Source: Nitrosomonas ureae (lineage in GTDB: Bacteria; Pseudomonadota; Gammaproteobacteria; Burkholderiales; Nitrosomonadaceae). Taken from it: a DNA stretch of 64,000 nucleotides. The position numbers were made by a program, and so were the translations under genes. The stretch's first letter is position 1; each line of letters begins with the position of its first letter. The notes beneath the pieces are model-generated. The model was not told the origin of the DNA, searched no databases, and was given only the letters and a program-made list of their open reading frames with translations. Location: assembly GCF_900108305.1 (NCBI RefSeq), contig NZ_FNUX01000015.1, positions 1-64,000 of the forward strand. Direction: 5' to 3'. Positions 50,296-59,354 of this stretch are shown piece by piece.

Positions 50296-52386
50296 ATGAA
50301 CCGCTACGCACTTTGGCAGTACCTGATTATTGCGGTTTCACTGCTACTCGGCTTGCTCTACACTTTGCCGAATTTTTATGGCGAATCTCCAGCAATACAG
50401 ATTTCTCCTGTACGAATTTCTACAAGCTTTGATACCGCATTGCTGCAACGAGTTGAAGATACATTAAAACAAGCCAATCTTGAGATGAGTGGAGTTTTTC
50501 TTGAGGAAGGTAGTATTAAGGTTCGCTTCGCCGACACCGATTTGCAGATGAAAGCGAAAGATCTGCTCGAATCCGCATTGGGCAACGAATATATCATTGC
50601 TTTGAACCTGCTTCCTAACTCACCGCAATGGCTGACAAGTCTTGGTGCCTTGCCAATGTATCTGGGATTGGATCTGCGAGGTGGAGTGCATTTCATGCTT
50701 GCGGTTGATATGGAAGGGGCGCTTGAGAAGTCACTCGATCGTTATAGTATCGATATACGTGGTACATTGCGCGAGAAGAAAATTTCATACACCGGACTTG
50801 AGAAGCAAGCCAAAAAGCTGGTCATAAAATTTCGTGATGTTGAGTCACGGTCAAAGGCAGAAGCGGAATTAAAATCAAGTTTTGAGGATTTCGCATTAAG
50901 TACAGAAGATGTCGATAATCGATATCACCTCATTGCTGCGATCAAGCCGGAAGTTCAGATACGCATGCAGGATTCTGCCGTAATGCAGAACATCACTACA
51001 CTGCGTAATCGTGTCAATGAATTAGGCGTTGCCGAGCCTATCATTCAGAAAGCGGGCGCAGATCGCGTGATTGTTCAATTACCGGGTGTGCAGGATACTG
51101 CCAAAGCAAAAGATATTTTGGGGCGGACGGCTACGCTGGAAGTCCGTATGGTTGACGATGAGCATGATCTTGATGCGGCCTTGCGTGGCAGGATTCCAGC
51201 TGGAACAGAGCTATACCAGGAGCGTGGAGGGGGTCCAATTCTTGTTAAAAAGCAGGTTCTTCTCACTGGAGAGCGAATTACCGATGCGCAGCCAGGTTTT
51301 GATAAGGATAACCAGCCGGCAGTACACATCAATCTGGATAATCATGGATCGCGCATTTTTAAACAATTAACGCGTGAGAATGTCGGTAGAAGAATGGCCA
51401 TTTTGCTGATTGAAAAAAATACAGCAGAAGTAGTAACCGCACCGGTTATTCGTGAGGAGATCGGCGGTGGTCGGGTTCAGATCAGTGGACGCATGACCAG
51501 CCTGGAGGCGCGGGATGTTGCGCTATTATTACGTGCAGGTGCATTAGCGGCACCCATGGATATTATCGAGGAACGTACTGTTGGCCCAAGCTTGGGTGCG
51601 GATAATATTGCTCGAGGATTTAATTCAACCTTGTATGGATTTCTCGCCGTTGCCATTTTCATCATGGTTTATTACACAGCGTTTGGCGTTATTTCTGCTA
51701 TTGCACTGGGATTTAACTTGTTGTTACTGGTAGGTTTATTATCGATCATGCAAGCAACATTAACATTGCCTGGAATGGCCGCACTGGCTTTAACAGTGGG
51801 CATGGCAATCGACGCCAATGTGCTGATTAATGAACGCATCAGAGACGAATTACGAGCGGGTGCTTCTCCGCAGTTGGCTATTTACGCAGGATATGAACGT
51901 GCATTTGGTACCATTCTGGACTCTAACATTACTACTTTGATTGCGGGTATTGCCTTATTTGCGTTTGGTTCTGGACCGGTTAAGGGTTTTGCTGTAGTGC
52001 TGTGCCTGGGTATTTTGACTTCCGTTTATACAGCAGTTTTTGTCTCAAGGGCTATGGTTAATTTAATGTACGGAAATCTTCGCAAACTCGACAAAGTTCC
52101 TATTGGGGTGGTCTGGATACCGGAGCATGGTTATTCAGTTAATGGAGAAGCCGATTTTTCTTCCGAGAATGCGGTTACTGAAACCATAGATAGCGCAAAA
52201 CCCAAGCGCGGTAAACAGATCGAGGAGAGTGATGTAAAACCGCATATTGTCAGTCAAACATCAGTCATGGCCGAAGACGAAAGCTTGGCAGAAAACCCAA
52301 CTAAAACCGGAACAGTCTCCAAAACTGTTAATAAGGCTAAAAATAAACGTAAATCAGCTGACACCAAAAAGAACAGGCAGCAATAA
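50296..52386 (+). CDS. secD: Protein translocase subunit SecD
   Basis: A 696-residue RND-type component with six membrane segments: one N-terminal (~7-25) and five in the C-terminal half. The first large periplasmic domain holds PMYLGLDLRGGVHFML; the membrane core holds GMAIDANVLINERIRDELR. It uses the proton gradient to pull proteins across the membrane. The C-terminal ~80 residues after the last membrane segment are a charged, Lys-rich tail absent from E. coli SecD (615 aa). Confidence 0.95.
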   Translation: MNRYALWQYLIIAVSLLLGLLYTLPNFYGESPAIQISPVRISTSFDTALLQRVEDTLKQANLEMSGVFLEEGSIKVRFADTDLQMKAKDLLESALGNEYIIALNLLPNSPQWLTSLGALPMYLGLDLRGGVHFMLAVDMEGALEKSLDRYSIDIRGTLREKKISYTGLEKQAKKLVIKFRDVESRSKAEAELKSSFEDFALSTEDVDNRYHLIAAIKPEVQIRMQDSAVMQNITTLRNRVNELGVAEPIIQKAGADRVIVQLPGVQDTAKAKDILGRTATLEVRMVDDEHDLDAALRGRIPAGTELYQERGGGPILVKKQVLLTGERITDAQPGFDKDNQPAVHINLDNHGSRIFKQLTRENVGRRMAILLIEKNTAEVVTAPVIREEIGGGRVQISGRMTSLEARDVALLLRAGALAAPMDIIEERTVGPSLGADNIARGFNSTLYGFLAVAIFIMVYYTAFGVISAIALGFNLLLLVGLLSIMQATLTLPGMAALALTVGMAIDANVLINERIRDELRAGASPQLAIYAGYERAFGTILDSNITTLIAGIALFAFGSGPVKGFAVVLCLGILTSVYTAVFVSRAMVNLMYGNLRKLDKVPIGVVWIPEHGYSVNGEADFSSENAVTETIDSAKPKRGKQIEESDVKPHIVSQTSVMAEDESLAENPTKTGTVSKTVNKAKNKRKSADTKKNRQQ

Positions 52387-52407
52387 CCTATCACTAAGGA
52401 TACAACT

Positions 52408-53346
52408 ATGGAATTATTCAGATTTCAACATAACATTCCCTTCATGAGGTGGAGGAGGGTGGGCGCTGTCATATCAATCGTAACGTTTATTCTTGCGGTC
52501 TTTTTTATCTCGACGAGAGGCCTCAACTTGGGTGTGGATTTTACAGGCGGAACAGTGCTTGAAATTGGCTATAACCAAACAGCTGACTTGGAAAAAATAC
52601 GCAGCGTATTGACAGATCTCCAGATGTCGGATGCAAGTGTGCAAAGTTTTGGCACCTCACGAGAAGTTTTAATACGATTGCCCATCAAACCAGAGTTTTC
52701 CAGTGCTCAATTATCTGAAATTGTTTTAAATGCGTTGCGTGAGGTCGATTCTTCAGTTGAGATGAGGCGAGTGGAATTTGTTGGTCCGCAAGTGGGTCAG
52801 GAGTTATTGGAGAATGGCGCTCTCGCCTTGTTATTCGTTTCGTTAGGCATCGTGGCATACCTGGCCGTGCGATTTGAGTGGAAATTTGGTGTAGCCGGTA
52901 TTATTGCAAATTTACATGATGTCATTATCATCCTCGGTTTTTTTGCCTTTTTTCAATGGGAATTTTCATTGACAGTACTGGCTGCAGTTTTAGCCATATT
53001 GGGCTACTCAGTGAACGAGTCAGTAGTTATTTTTGATCGTATTCGAGAAAATTTCCGTAAGCTTCGCAAAGCTTCAGTGACACAAGTAATTGATGGTGCG
53101 ATCACGCAAACCATGTCGCGTACAATCATCACGCATGGCAGTACCCAAATGGTTGTAATTGCAATGCTCATATTTGGCGGCGAAGTGCTGCATTATTTTT
53201 CGTTAGCTCTGACAATCGGCATACTATTTGGCATTTACTCTTCAATTATGGTAGGCAGTTCTATCATCGTACTTCTGGGGGTCAAGCGCGAGGATCTACT
53301 CAAGCCGGAGAAAAGGCCATTGGAAAATGACGGGGCGGTTGTATAG
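52408..53346 (+). CDS. secF: Protein translocase subunit SecF
   Basis: A 312-residue partner of SecD with six membrane segments. Family blocks GLNLGVDFTGGTVLEI and YSVNESVVIFDRIRENFR are present. It is 21 bp after secD. The 329-bp gap after it (53347-53675) holds no gene that I can support, only an inverted repeat near its end. Confidence 0.95.
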   Translation: MELFRFQHNIPFMRWRRVGAVISIVTFILAVFFISTRGLNLGVDFTGGTVLEIGYNQTADLEKIRSVLTDLQMSDASVQSFGTSREVLIRLPIKPEFSSAQLSEIVLNALREVDSSVEMRRVEFVGPQVGQELLENGALALLFVSLGIVAYLAVRFEWKFGVAGIIANLHDVIIILGFFAFFQWEFSLTVLAAVLAILGYSVNESVVIFDRIRENFRKLRKASVTQVIDGAITQTMSRTIITHGSTQMVVIAMLIFGGEVLHYFSLALTIGILFGIYSSIMVGSSIIVLLGVKREDLLKPEKRPLENDGAVV

Positions 53347-53609
53347 AAGAATTTCTTCTTCGGTTACACCTGATAAGTTTGTGATCCTATGATAGAATAT
53401 GAAGATATATCATCGTATCTGTGCCGCCAGGCTTCTGCTCAATTGCATCTTAGTTGTCGCTGATGAGAAAAATTGATTGTAGATGTAAAAGGTGACATCA
53501 CAAATCGCGGCTCCTGCTAATGAGGGCTACGGTTCGCATTTTCTTGATTTTTTGTTGCATAATCTCGTTATTCTCCGCAGAATTACAAGAACTCCCACGT
53601 TATCCCCTA

Positions 53610-53643
53610 CGACCTGCTGCAAATGCTTGAGTCTGGCAGGTCG
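53610..53643. repeat. Inverted repeat just upstream of the thioredoxin-like gene
   Basis: CGACCTGC (53610-53617) and GCAGGTCG (53636-53643) are perfect 8-bp arms around 18 nt, ending 32 bp before the next ATG. It may be an operator or a leader hairpin. There is no T-run directly after it. Confidence 0.35.
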
Positions 53644-53675
53644 GCTTTGTTAACAATCAAGAGAGAAAATAAAAC

Positions 53676-54104
53676 ATGCCCACAACGAATAATGCAGTAC
53701 CGAATACAAAAAATATTTGGCCCAAGCTGATTACATTTTCATTCATATTTTTGGTTATCGTCATTGCAGTAAGCCTGCTTCCACGAGGTTTCTCACAGGA
53801 TCTTTCAGTCATAGGTCAAGGGACTAACGCGATTGTGTTGGTACATGACGGCAATATACTTCAAAGCACCGATACCATGGCTGCCATGAATGCGGTAAGA
53901 GATGATTTCGAGGAATATATTGCATTTATCGTAGCTGATATCAATACACCAGAAGGCAAACGGTTTGCAGATAGCCATGGATTCGGTCCGGCAGCATTGG
54001 CCTTTTTTGCAGCAAATGGAGATCGATTGCAGGTATTATATTCCGAGCAAACGAGTGAATCCTTGCGGCGGTATTTAAATACAATTTTCAATTACAACTA
54101 TTAG
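53676..54104 (+). CDS. Membrane-anchored thioredoxin-like protein lacking cysteines
   Basis: A 142-residue protein with an N-terminal membrane anchor (~18-36, LITFSFIFLVIVIAVSLL) and a C-terminal domain that follows a thioredoxin-like pattern (NAIVLVHDG, FIVADINTPEGKRFADSHGFGPAALAFFAANGDR), yet it has no cysteine. A ribosome binding site (AAGAGAG) precedes it. Function unknown; it cannot act as a thiol redox enzyme. Confidence 0.65.
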   Translation: MPTTNNAVPNTKNIWPKLITFSFIFLVIVIAVSLLPRGFSQDLSVIGQGTNAIVLVHDGNILQSTDTMAAMNAVRDDFEEYIAFIVADINTPEGKRFADSHGFGPAALAFFAANGDRLQVLYSEQTSESLRRYLNTIFNYNY

Positions 54105-54249
54105 TAAACCGAGACCACCGGACATCGAGTGCGGAATTATGAATCCGATAGAGCCAACGTGAGAATTGACTTGCAAATTCAGACAGTCTGCTAAGTGGTA
54201 ATCCTGCTCAATTTAAATCGTGTCATTGATGGTAAACAAAGAATAAATG

Positions 54250-54381
54250 TATGAGAGGAACGAAAGGGAATCACGTTGCGGGCTCAAGATCAAATCGGTA
54301 CTAGCAGCAATTGAGGATAACAAGACATAAGCTGAATTAGCAGAACAATTTGATGTACATCTGAGTCAGATTCCAGAATGA
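54250..54381 (+). pseudogene. Remnant of an IS3-type transposase OrfA
   Basis: Read in frame from 54250, the peptide ends with GLKIKSVLAAIEDNKT, a stop, then AELAEQFDVHLSQIPE. It matches the helix-turn-helix region of IS3-family OrfA proteins (KTLAELAEQFDVHPSQI). An internal TAA and the loss of the rest of the element show decay. No flanking inverted repeats are seen. Confidence 0.75.
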
Positions 54382-54393
54382 GAGTAATTCAGT

Positions 54394-55176
54394 TTATTTC
54401 ATTTTTCTAATTTGCTCTTGTTTAATGATATAGCGCTGTATCATAGCCTCCATATTTGCTGCTAGATTAATAAATTGACACCCAGCGCGCATACAATTTT
54501 GCCCATTACGTAAGGTGATTTCGTAGGTGTTTTTTACTTGGATAGTAACGTTAATAGTGCCAATCTCTGGAAGTGTGATTTGGCAATTGTCATAAACTAT
54601 TCCTGGGTCAAAGTTGATAATTGGATGTTGATCAATGACCGCAGTACCGCCACAACTTATATCAAGGAGTGCAACTTCAGCTTTAGAGGTTGTTGTATTT
54701 TTACCGGGTATTGGAATAGCACATTTAAGTGGCTTTACAATAGGGGTAGTTATGCGGAAATGATTTCTTCTTTGTATGCGTAGGAGAGTTTCTGGGATGT
54801 TAACTAAAAATGCATCTTTATTATTGAAGTAAATTTTCTTGATCTGATTACAGACGAACTCTATTTTTACTCTATTTTGCGTAGTGACAAAAACTAATTC
54901 TTTGGAATTGAGAGCTTTTTGGCAATGTTTTTCATTAATGCCATAATCAATTACCATTTCTTTCTTGTCGGAGTTTATGGCTAGAATCGATGTTAGTATA
55001 AAATCGCTTTCATAATCGGGATAAAGTGTGATTAGCGAATCTGCTTGCATGATTCCGCGAAGTATAAAAAGAATATCAATTTCCGAGCGGATGCGGAATT
55101 TCTCATTTTTTTCATCAGAGAATAGTATAGTCGGTTCTAATACTTCGTATGTTTCAGTTTCCTGATTAGGTGCAAG
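54394..55176 (-). CDS. ycgR: PilZ-domain flagellar brake protein, YcgR-like
   Basis: A 260-residue protein with an N-terminal YcgR domain (~15-125) and a C-terminal PilZ domain. The c-di-GMP motif is seen as RRNHFRITTP (RxxxR) and LDISCGGTAV (D/NxSxxG). It would slow the motor when c-di-GMP is high. I use ATG 55176, 9 nt after GGAGG; a TTG at 55221 is in frame. It is the last gene of the leftward flagellar cluster and overlaps the flhB2 stop region by 11 bp. Confidence 0.9.
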   Translation of the reverse strand, partial: LAPNQETETYEVLEPTILFSDEKNEKFRIRSEIDILFILRGIMQADSLITLYPDYESDFILTSILAINSDKKEMVIDYGINEKHCQKALNSKELVFVTTQNRVKIEFVCNQIKKIYFNNKDAFLVNIPETLLRIQRRNHFRITTPIVKPLKCAIPIPGKNTTTSKAEVALLDISCGGTAVIDQHPIINFDPGIVYDNCQITLPEIGTINVTIQVKNTYEITLRNGQNCMRAGCQFINLAANMEAMIQRYIIKQEQIRKMK

Positions 55177-55510
55177 CATTGTCAATTCCCTCCAAAGTTT
55201 GTTGTGCGATCTCGCTGCCAAGACTGTTAGCGGTCACAAGGGTTGTTTCTGCTTTTTCCAGGCGATAAAGCCACGCAAGTAATTCAGCGACTGCGACATA
55301 AAGCTGTGGCGGAATGCGGTCATCGAGATTTACTTGCATCAATAATGCAACTAGTTCACTTGATTCATGAACATAGATCTTAGCTTCTTTAGCACGCCGT
55401 ATAATTTCTTGAGCAATGAGACCACGGCCTTTAGCAATTACTTTAGGTGCGATTTGTCCTTCTCGATACGCAAGTGCTACAGCAGTGGAGTAAGAATCAT
55501 TCGTTGTCAT
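55166..55510 (-). CDS. FlhB-like C-terminal domain protein (FlhB2/FhlB)
   Basis: A 114-residue protein equal to the cytosolic C-terminal part of FlhB only: AVALAYREGQIAPKVIAKGRGLIAQEI and VHESSELVALLMQVNLDDRIPPQLYVAVAELLAWLY. The NPTH autocleavage site of full FlhB is absent, as is usual in this stand-alone family. It may act in the substrate switch together with FliK, which overlaps it by 14 bp. Confidence 0.9.
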   Translation of the reverse strand: MTTNDSYSTAVALAYREGQIAPKVIAKGRGLIAQEIIRRAKEAKIYVHESSELVALLMQVNLDDRIPPQLYVAVAELLAWLYRLEKAETTLVTANSLGSEIAQQTLEGIDNACT

Positions 55511-56525
55511 TGTATTGAACCTCTACTTTCTGGATAGTTAATCCTGCAGATTGCATATCTGTCGTAAGCAGAGATTGATTGCTTTTTAATAAATCAGTCG
55601 CGTCAACTTGCGATGTTTCTATTTTAATATTAATACCTTGAGCATTAATTAAGATAGTGGCGGTAATATCTCCTAATTGTGGCAATGATAAATGAAGTTG
55701 TGTATGCCACTGTACTGCATGATCGGATTCACCACTCTTGCTTTTATCTTTAGATTGTTCACAAATATCCCACTCCATCAACTGTCCATGCCAAACTTCA
55801 CCTTGCCAGAAGAGATGTCCGGTTTCCAGTGTATTTAGCTGTTGTTGTACTAATGACATAGTCTGAGCATGCGCTGGTACTTCTGGATTTGGTGAAGATG
55901 AAATCGCTGTTTTAGTCATAGATAACTCAGACATTGCTAACAATAACTTACCTTGTGGTTCTTGTTGTAAATTCTCCAGTGTATTTTCTCCATTAATCCA
56001 TTGAGCCTGATGCGATTCATAGAATAAACCACTTTGGATAATTGTTTTTTGCAATAAACTGGGTAATTCAGTGCTATTTATTGGGATTCCATTCAGAATT
56101 GGAGAAGAGCTTGTTAGGGGTTGAGTAATATTTGTTGAGGCATGTTTTAAAGTATCATGCATTAGAACATCGATAAATCGCCCAGTGGTGCTTATTGAAG
56201 TGATATTTTCCTTTGATTTAGTAATTGCTTCATCGAAAATAAGGAATTTTAGGTTTGGTTGAGGAGAAATAAAAACTAGTTCTAGTTTATTGCCGGGTTG
56301 AAATTTTACTGGTAAGTTTATTTGAAGTAGTTTGTTGTTAATCAATACCCTGGAGTTTCCATTAGGTAAACGCGCTTCGATGAATGCCTGATATTTTTGT
56401 CCTTGTTTAAATTTGCTAGAAGAGTCTTGGGAATCAAGGATTGCTGTTACGGGTGTTATCGGTGATACAGATTTTATCTGTGTCAGAGGCGTGATTAAAT
56501 CAGTTTTGATTATGATTGGGTTCAC
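55497..56525 (-). CDS. fliK: Flagellar hook-length control protein FliK
   Basis: A 342-residue protein. The N-terminal part is polar, with low conservation. The C-terminal domain (~235-340: WHGQLMEWDICEQ, LHLSLPQLGDITATILI, NIKIETSQVDATDLLKSNQSLL) is the FliK C-terminal fold that stops hook growth and switches export. The start is GTG at 56525. It lies between fliT and flhB2, which suits a late-assembly cluster. Confidence 0.82.
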   Translation of the reverse strand: MNPIIIKTDLITPLTQIKSVSPITPVTAILDSQDSSSKFKQGQKYQAFIEARLPNGNSRVLINNKLLQINLPVKFQPGNKLELVFISPQPNLKFLIFDEAITKSKENITSISTTGRFIDVLMHDTLKHASTNITQPLTSSSPILNGIPINSTELPSLLQKTIIQSGLFYESHQAQWINGENTLENLQQEPQGKLLLAMSELSMTKTAISSSPNPEVPAHAQTMSLVQQQLNTLETGHLFWQGEVWHGQLMEWDICEQSKDKSKSGESDHAVQWHTQLHLSLPQLGDITATILINAQGINIKIETSQVDATDLLKSNQSLLTTDMQSAGLTIQKVEVQYNDNE

Positions 56526-56594
56526 GACAGTTTATATTTGTTGTTTGTATTTATCCGATAAGAGCAACATATTCTGATACTTAATTTAAATGCT

Positions 56595-56930
56595 TTATAT
56601 ATTATTAATAGGCTGGTATGTTTGTTGGAGATTGCGTGTGCGTTTATTAATGCTGAGCATTTCCTGTAGTCTTGCCATCCAAGGTTCAATAATCGCCCGA
56701 ATTTGAGCATCGTTATCCAATATTTGATGAATAATTTTTATTTTCTTTTGTTGCAGCTCCTTATCTAGTGAGGGCTCTGTATTATTTCTTTTGAGAGTAT
56801 CGGTTAGTTTCCTGCATTCTTGTTCTAATGATACCAGTTGATCCCATTCACTATTTTGTGCAGCAGTCAGCATTTTCTCGGTTGTTGCTAAAATGGCATT
56901 GTAGATTATTATCGTATGCGCATTGTCCAT
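56595..56930 (-). CDS. fliT: Flagellar chaperone FliT
   Basis: A 111-residue helical protein: MDNAHTIIIYNAILATTEKM, EWDQLVSLEQECRKLTDTLK. I use ATG 56930, preceded by AAGGA; an in-frame start at 57029 would run into fliS. FliT is the export chaperone of the cap protein FliD and may inhibit FlhDC. It follows fliS. Confidence 0.85.
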   Translation of the reverse strand: MDNAHTIIIYNAILATTEKMLTAAQNSEWDQLVSLEQECRKLTDTLKRNNTEPSLDKELQQKKIKIIHQILDNDAQIRAIIEPWMARLQEMLSINKRTRNLQQTYQPINNI

Positions 56931-56968
56931 TCTTTTACATATCCTTTTTTTTGTTACAGAATCTTTGT

Positions 56969-57394
56969 TTAGATAGTGATCGCTTTTATTGCGGGTTTGG
57001 TTCCATTGGATTCCCCGATTTCTTTCCAAGCGTTATATAGCTCAGATAAAAGCTTATTTACTTCATCTAATATTTCAATGTTATTTTGAATATTAGCTAC
57101 CAATAATCGATGCGTCATATAATTATAAAGTGCTTGAAGCTTGACCGCTAAATCGCCACCCGCTTTCATATCGAGGCAAGCACTTAGACCTTCGTCAATT
57201 ATGGTTATGGCTTTCGAAATCATTTGCCCTTTTTCAGCTATTTCGTTACGCTGCATATGTATTCTGGTTTTTGCTAGAGCTTCTTGTGTGCCTTCAAATA
57301 ACATTAAAATAAGCTTGTGTGCATCAGCTGATTCAACACCTGTTTCAACACCAACGCGTTGATAGGTGGATATTGCATTTGTTGTGAAAAACAT
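56969..57394 (-). CDS. fliS: Flagellin export chaperone FliS
   Basis: A 141-residue four-helix protein: TYQRVGVETGVESADAHKLI and ALYNYMTHRLLVANIQNN are typical. It binds the C-terminus of flagellin and keeps it unfolded before export. A good ribosome binding site (TAGGAA) precedes it. It is between fliD and fliT. Confidence 0.93.
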   Translation of the reverse strand: MFFTTNAISTYQRVGVETGVESADAHKLILMLFEGTQEALAKTRIHMQRNEIAEKGQMISKAITIIDEGLSACLDMKAGGDLAVKLQALYNYMTHRLLVANIQNNIEILDEVNKLLSELYNAWKEIGESNGTKPAIKAITI

Positions 57395-57427
57395 TTTGTA
57401 TTCCTAGCTCATAAATATTAGTGATTT

Positions 57428-58858
57428 TTAGTTATTAGTATTGGCGCCGGGCAAACTAGATAGTTGCTGTGCCAAGAACTCACTTGTTTGTTTCATACTG
57501 GCAATTGTTGTATCTAAAGCTGTAAATTGGGCGCGAAATCGCTTTTCTACAATCTCCAGGCGACTGCTCAGTGCTTCGCGTTGTTTATCTATATCCTTGA
57601 TGGATGTGTTAATGCCATCCATGCGACCGTCGATTAAGCCATTGTTTTTAAGCATTCCATCAATTAATTGATCTATTTTTACTGCAAAGCCATTCGTTGC
57701 AAATAATGATGAAACATCCTTGAAAGGATCATTAAGTGAAGCGTTTAATTTGTTGTTATCCAACAATAGAGTGCCATCTTTTTGGAAGTTTATGCCGACT
57801 TGTGAGAGCGTGCTTAATCCTCCTACAACACTACTTTGTAAGCTTGAATTCAATATACCTCGCAACTGGTTCTGCACAGCTCGTACTGTTGAGTCTCCAG
57901 TCAGAATGGATGCTTGTTGATTGACTTGATCGTAATTAGATAGGCTGGCGATAGTTTTTTGCAGCTCGTTGTATGCATTTACAAACGTACTAACTGCAGT
58001 TTGTACGCTTGTTGTATCCTTCGTAACTGATAAGCTGGTAGTTGTCCCAGGATTTTCTTTGAATAAATTGATTGTTATCCCTTGCAATGCATCGGTGATG
58101 GTGTTGGATGGCTTGGTAATGGTAATTCCATCTATTACTAAGGTAGCATCGTGTGCTACGACAGTTTCAGACATATTTGCTGTGCCACCGGTTGAGATAT
58201 CATAAGCAAGTTTTGATAACCCATTGTTATCAATATTGTTTAGATCATCGTCGCTGACTGTGATCTTTAAGGCATTACTCAAGCCAGAATCATTTGAGGA
58301 TAAAATCAGTCGATTGCCATTGCCGTCGTTGACGATACTTGCAGTAACGCCGATACTGGCTTTATTAATTGTATCGCGTATATTTGCAAGAGATGTTTGA
58401 TCGGGTTCAATAGTAATCGACGCAGACGCTTTTTTTAAGTTCTCAGTGAATGTACCATCTCCGTTATAGGTACCAAATGCAATGGTTAACGTACCACTGC
58501 CGATAATATCGCTAGATGATGTAAAAGATTCGGATTTTATTTTCTGTGCTTGTGCGAGAGTTTGTATTTCAATTTGATGCGCACCTATTTCTGCACTGGA
58601 TGTTGCGCTAACAGAAGCAACTGTAGAATCAACAATCGACGCCTTAACACCTGTGAACAAAGATGAATTGGTTAATGTTTTAACGGTACCCTGGAAGGTA
58701 GATAGTGCACTTTTTAAGTTACCATAAGCGGAGAGTTCAGCTTGCTGTTTTGCTTCTTTCGTGCTTAACTGTAGGAGAGGCCGTTGCTCGATTGCCATGA
58801 GTTGACTGACAATTCCATTGATATCTAATCCTGAACCAAGACCTGGTGATGAGATCAT
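57428..58858 (-). CDS. fliD: Flagellar filament cap protein FliD
   Basis: A 476-residue protein with the conserved N-terminus (SSPGLGSGLDINGIVSQLM) and C-terminus (DKQREALSSRLEIVEKRFRAQFTALD), and a variable middle with coiled-coil ends. It caps the filament and folds incoming flagellin. The ribosome binding site is AGAGGAAT. Downstream are fliS and fliT. Confidence 0.94.
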   Translation of the reverse strand: MISSPGLGSGLDINGIVSQLMAIEQRPLLQLSTKEAKQQAELSAYGNLKSALSTFQGTVKTLTNSSLFTGVKASIVDSTVASVSATSSAEIGAHQIEIQTLAQAQKIKSESFTSSSDIIGSGTLTIAFGTYNGDGTFTENLKKASASITIEPDQTSLANIRDTINKASIGVTASIVNDGNGNRLILSSNDSGLSNALKITVSDDDLNNIDNNGLSKLAYDISTGGTANMSETVVAHDATLVIDGITITKPSNTITDALQGITINLFKENPGTTTSLSVTKDTTSVQTAVSTFVNAYNELQKTIASLSNYDQVNQQASILTGDSTVRAVQNQLRGILNSSLQSSVVGGLSTLSQVGINFQKDGTLLLDNNKLNASLNDPFKDVSSLFATNGFAVKIDQLIDGMLKNNGLIDGRMDGINTSIKDIDKQREALSSRLEIVEKRFRAQFTALDTTIASMKQTSEFLAQQLSSLPGANTNN

Positions 58859-58897
58859 GTTGTATTCCTCTGTTTATTTAATTCTGCAACGATTACA

Positions 58898-59266
58898 TCA
58901 GGCGCGGTCGTTAAATAAAGCACCATGAATCTTACTAAGCGTACGCGCTATGTCAATCACTTCTTCAGTTGGAATTTGACGAACTATTTCATCGGTTGTG
59001 GCGTCCATAACTTTAATTATTGTCTTGCCAGAATCTTCGTCTATAGAGAATTTCAAATTTTGTTGCACAACTAGCGAAAATTTTTCTATCTTACTAACGG
59101 CCTCATGTAATTGATCAGTATTTGACGTGTTAGATTGTGCTATTTGGCTAGAAATGTTTTCATTGCTGACTGGATTTGTCGAGGATTTGTTCGTAATCGA
59201 GGCAGGATGAGAAGTTGTAGGTAGAGAAGCAATATTGTTCATGCTTCCTGTTGAATTGGTGATCAT
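58898..59266 (-). CDS. flaG: Flagellar protein FlaG
   Basis: A 122-residue protein: the N-terminal half is Ser/Asn-rich and disordered, the C-terminal half is the FlaG domain (LKFSIDEDSGKTIIKVMDATTDEIVRQIPTEEVI). FlaG affects filament length in other bacteria. AAGGAG precedes the ATG. It is between fliC and fliD. Confidence 0.93.
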   Translation of the reverse strand: MITNSTGSMNNIASLPTTSHPASITNKSSTNPVSNENISSQIAQSNTSNTDQLHEAVSKIEKFSLVVQQNLKFSIDEDSGKTIIKVMDATTDEIVRQIPTEEVIDIARTLSKIHGALFNDRA

Positions 59267-59287
59267 GCTAATCTCCTTCTATAATAC

Positions 59288-59342
59288 GAATGACTGCGCG
59301 GGGTAGTCACTATATAATCCGTAAGCTACCCCAACGTCATTC
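59288..59342 (-). terminator. Nested hairpin between fliC and flaG
   Basis: Outer arms GAATGAC (59288-59294) and GTCATTC (59336-59342) enclose inner arms GGGGTAG (59300-59306) and CTACCCC (59326-59332). It lies just after the fliC stop. It could partly end fliC transcription or stabilise its mRNA 3' end, giving more flagellin than FlaG/FliD. There is no T-run. Confidence 0.5.
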
Positions 59343-59354
59343 TCAGATGATCGC

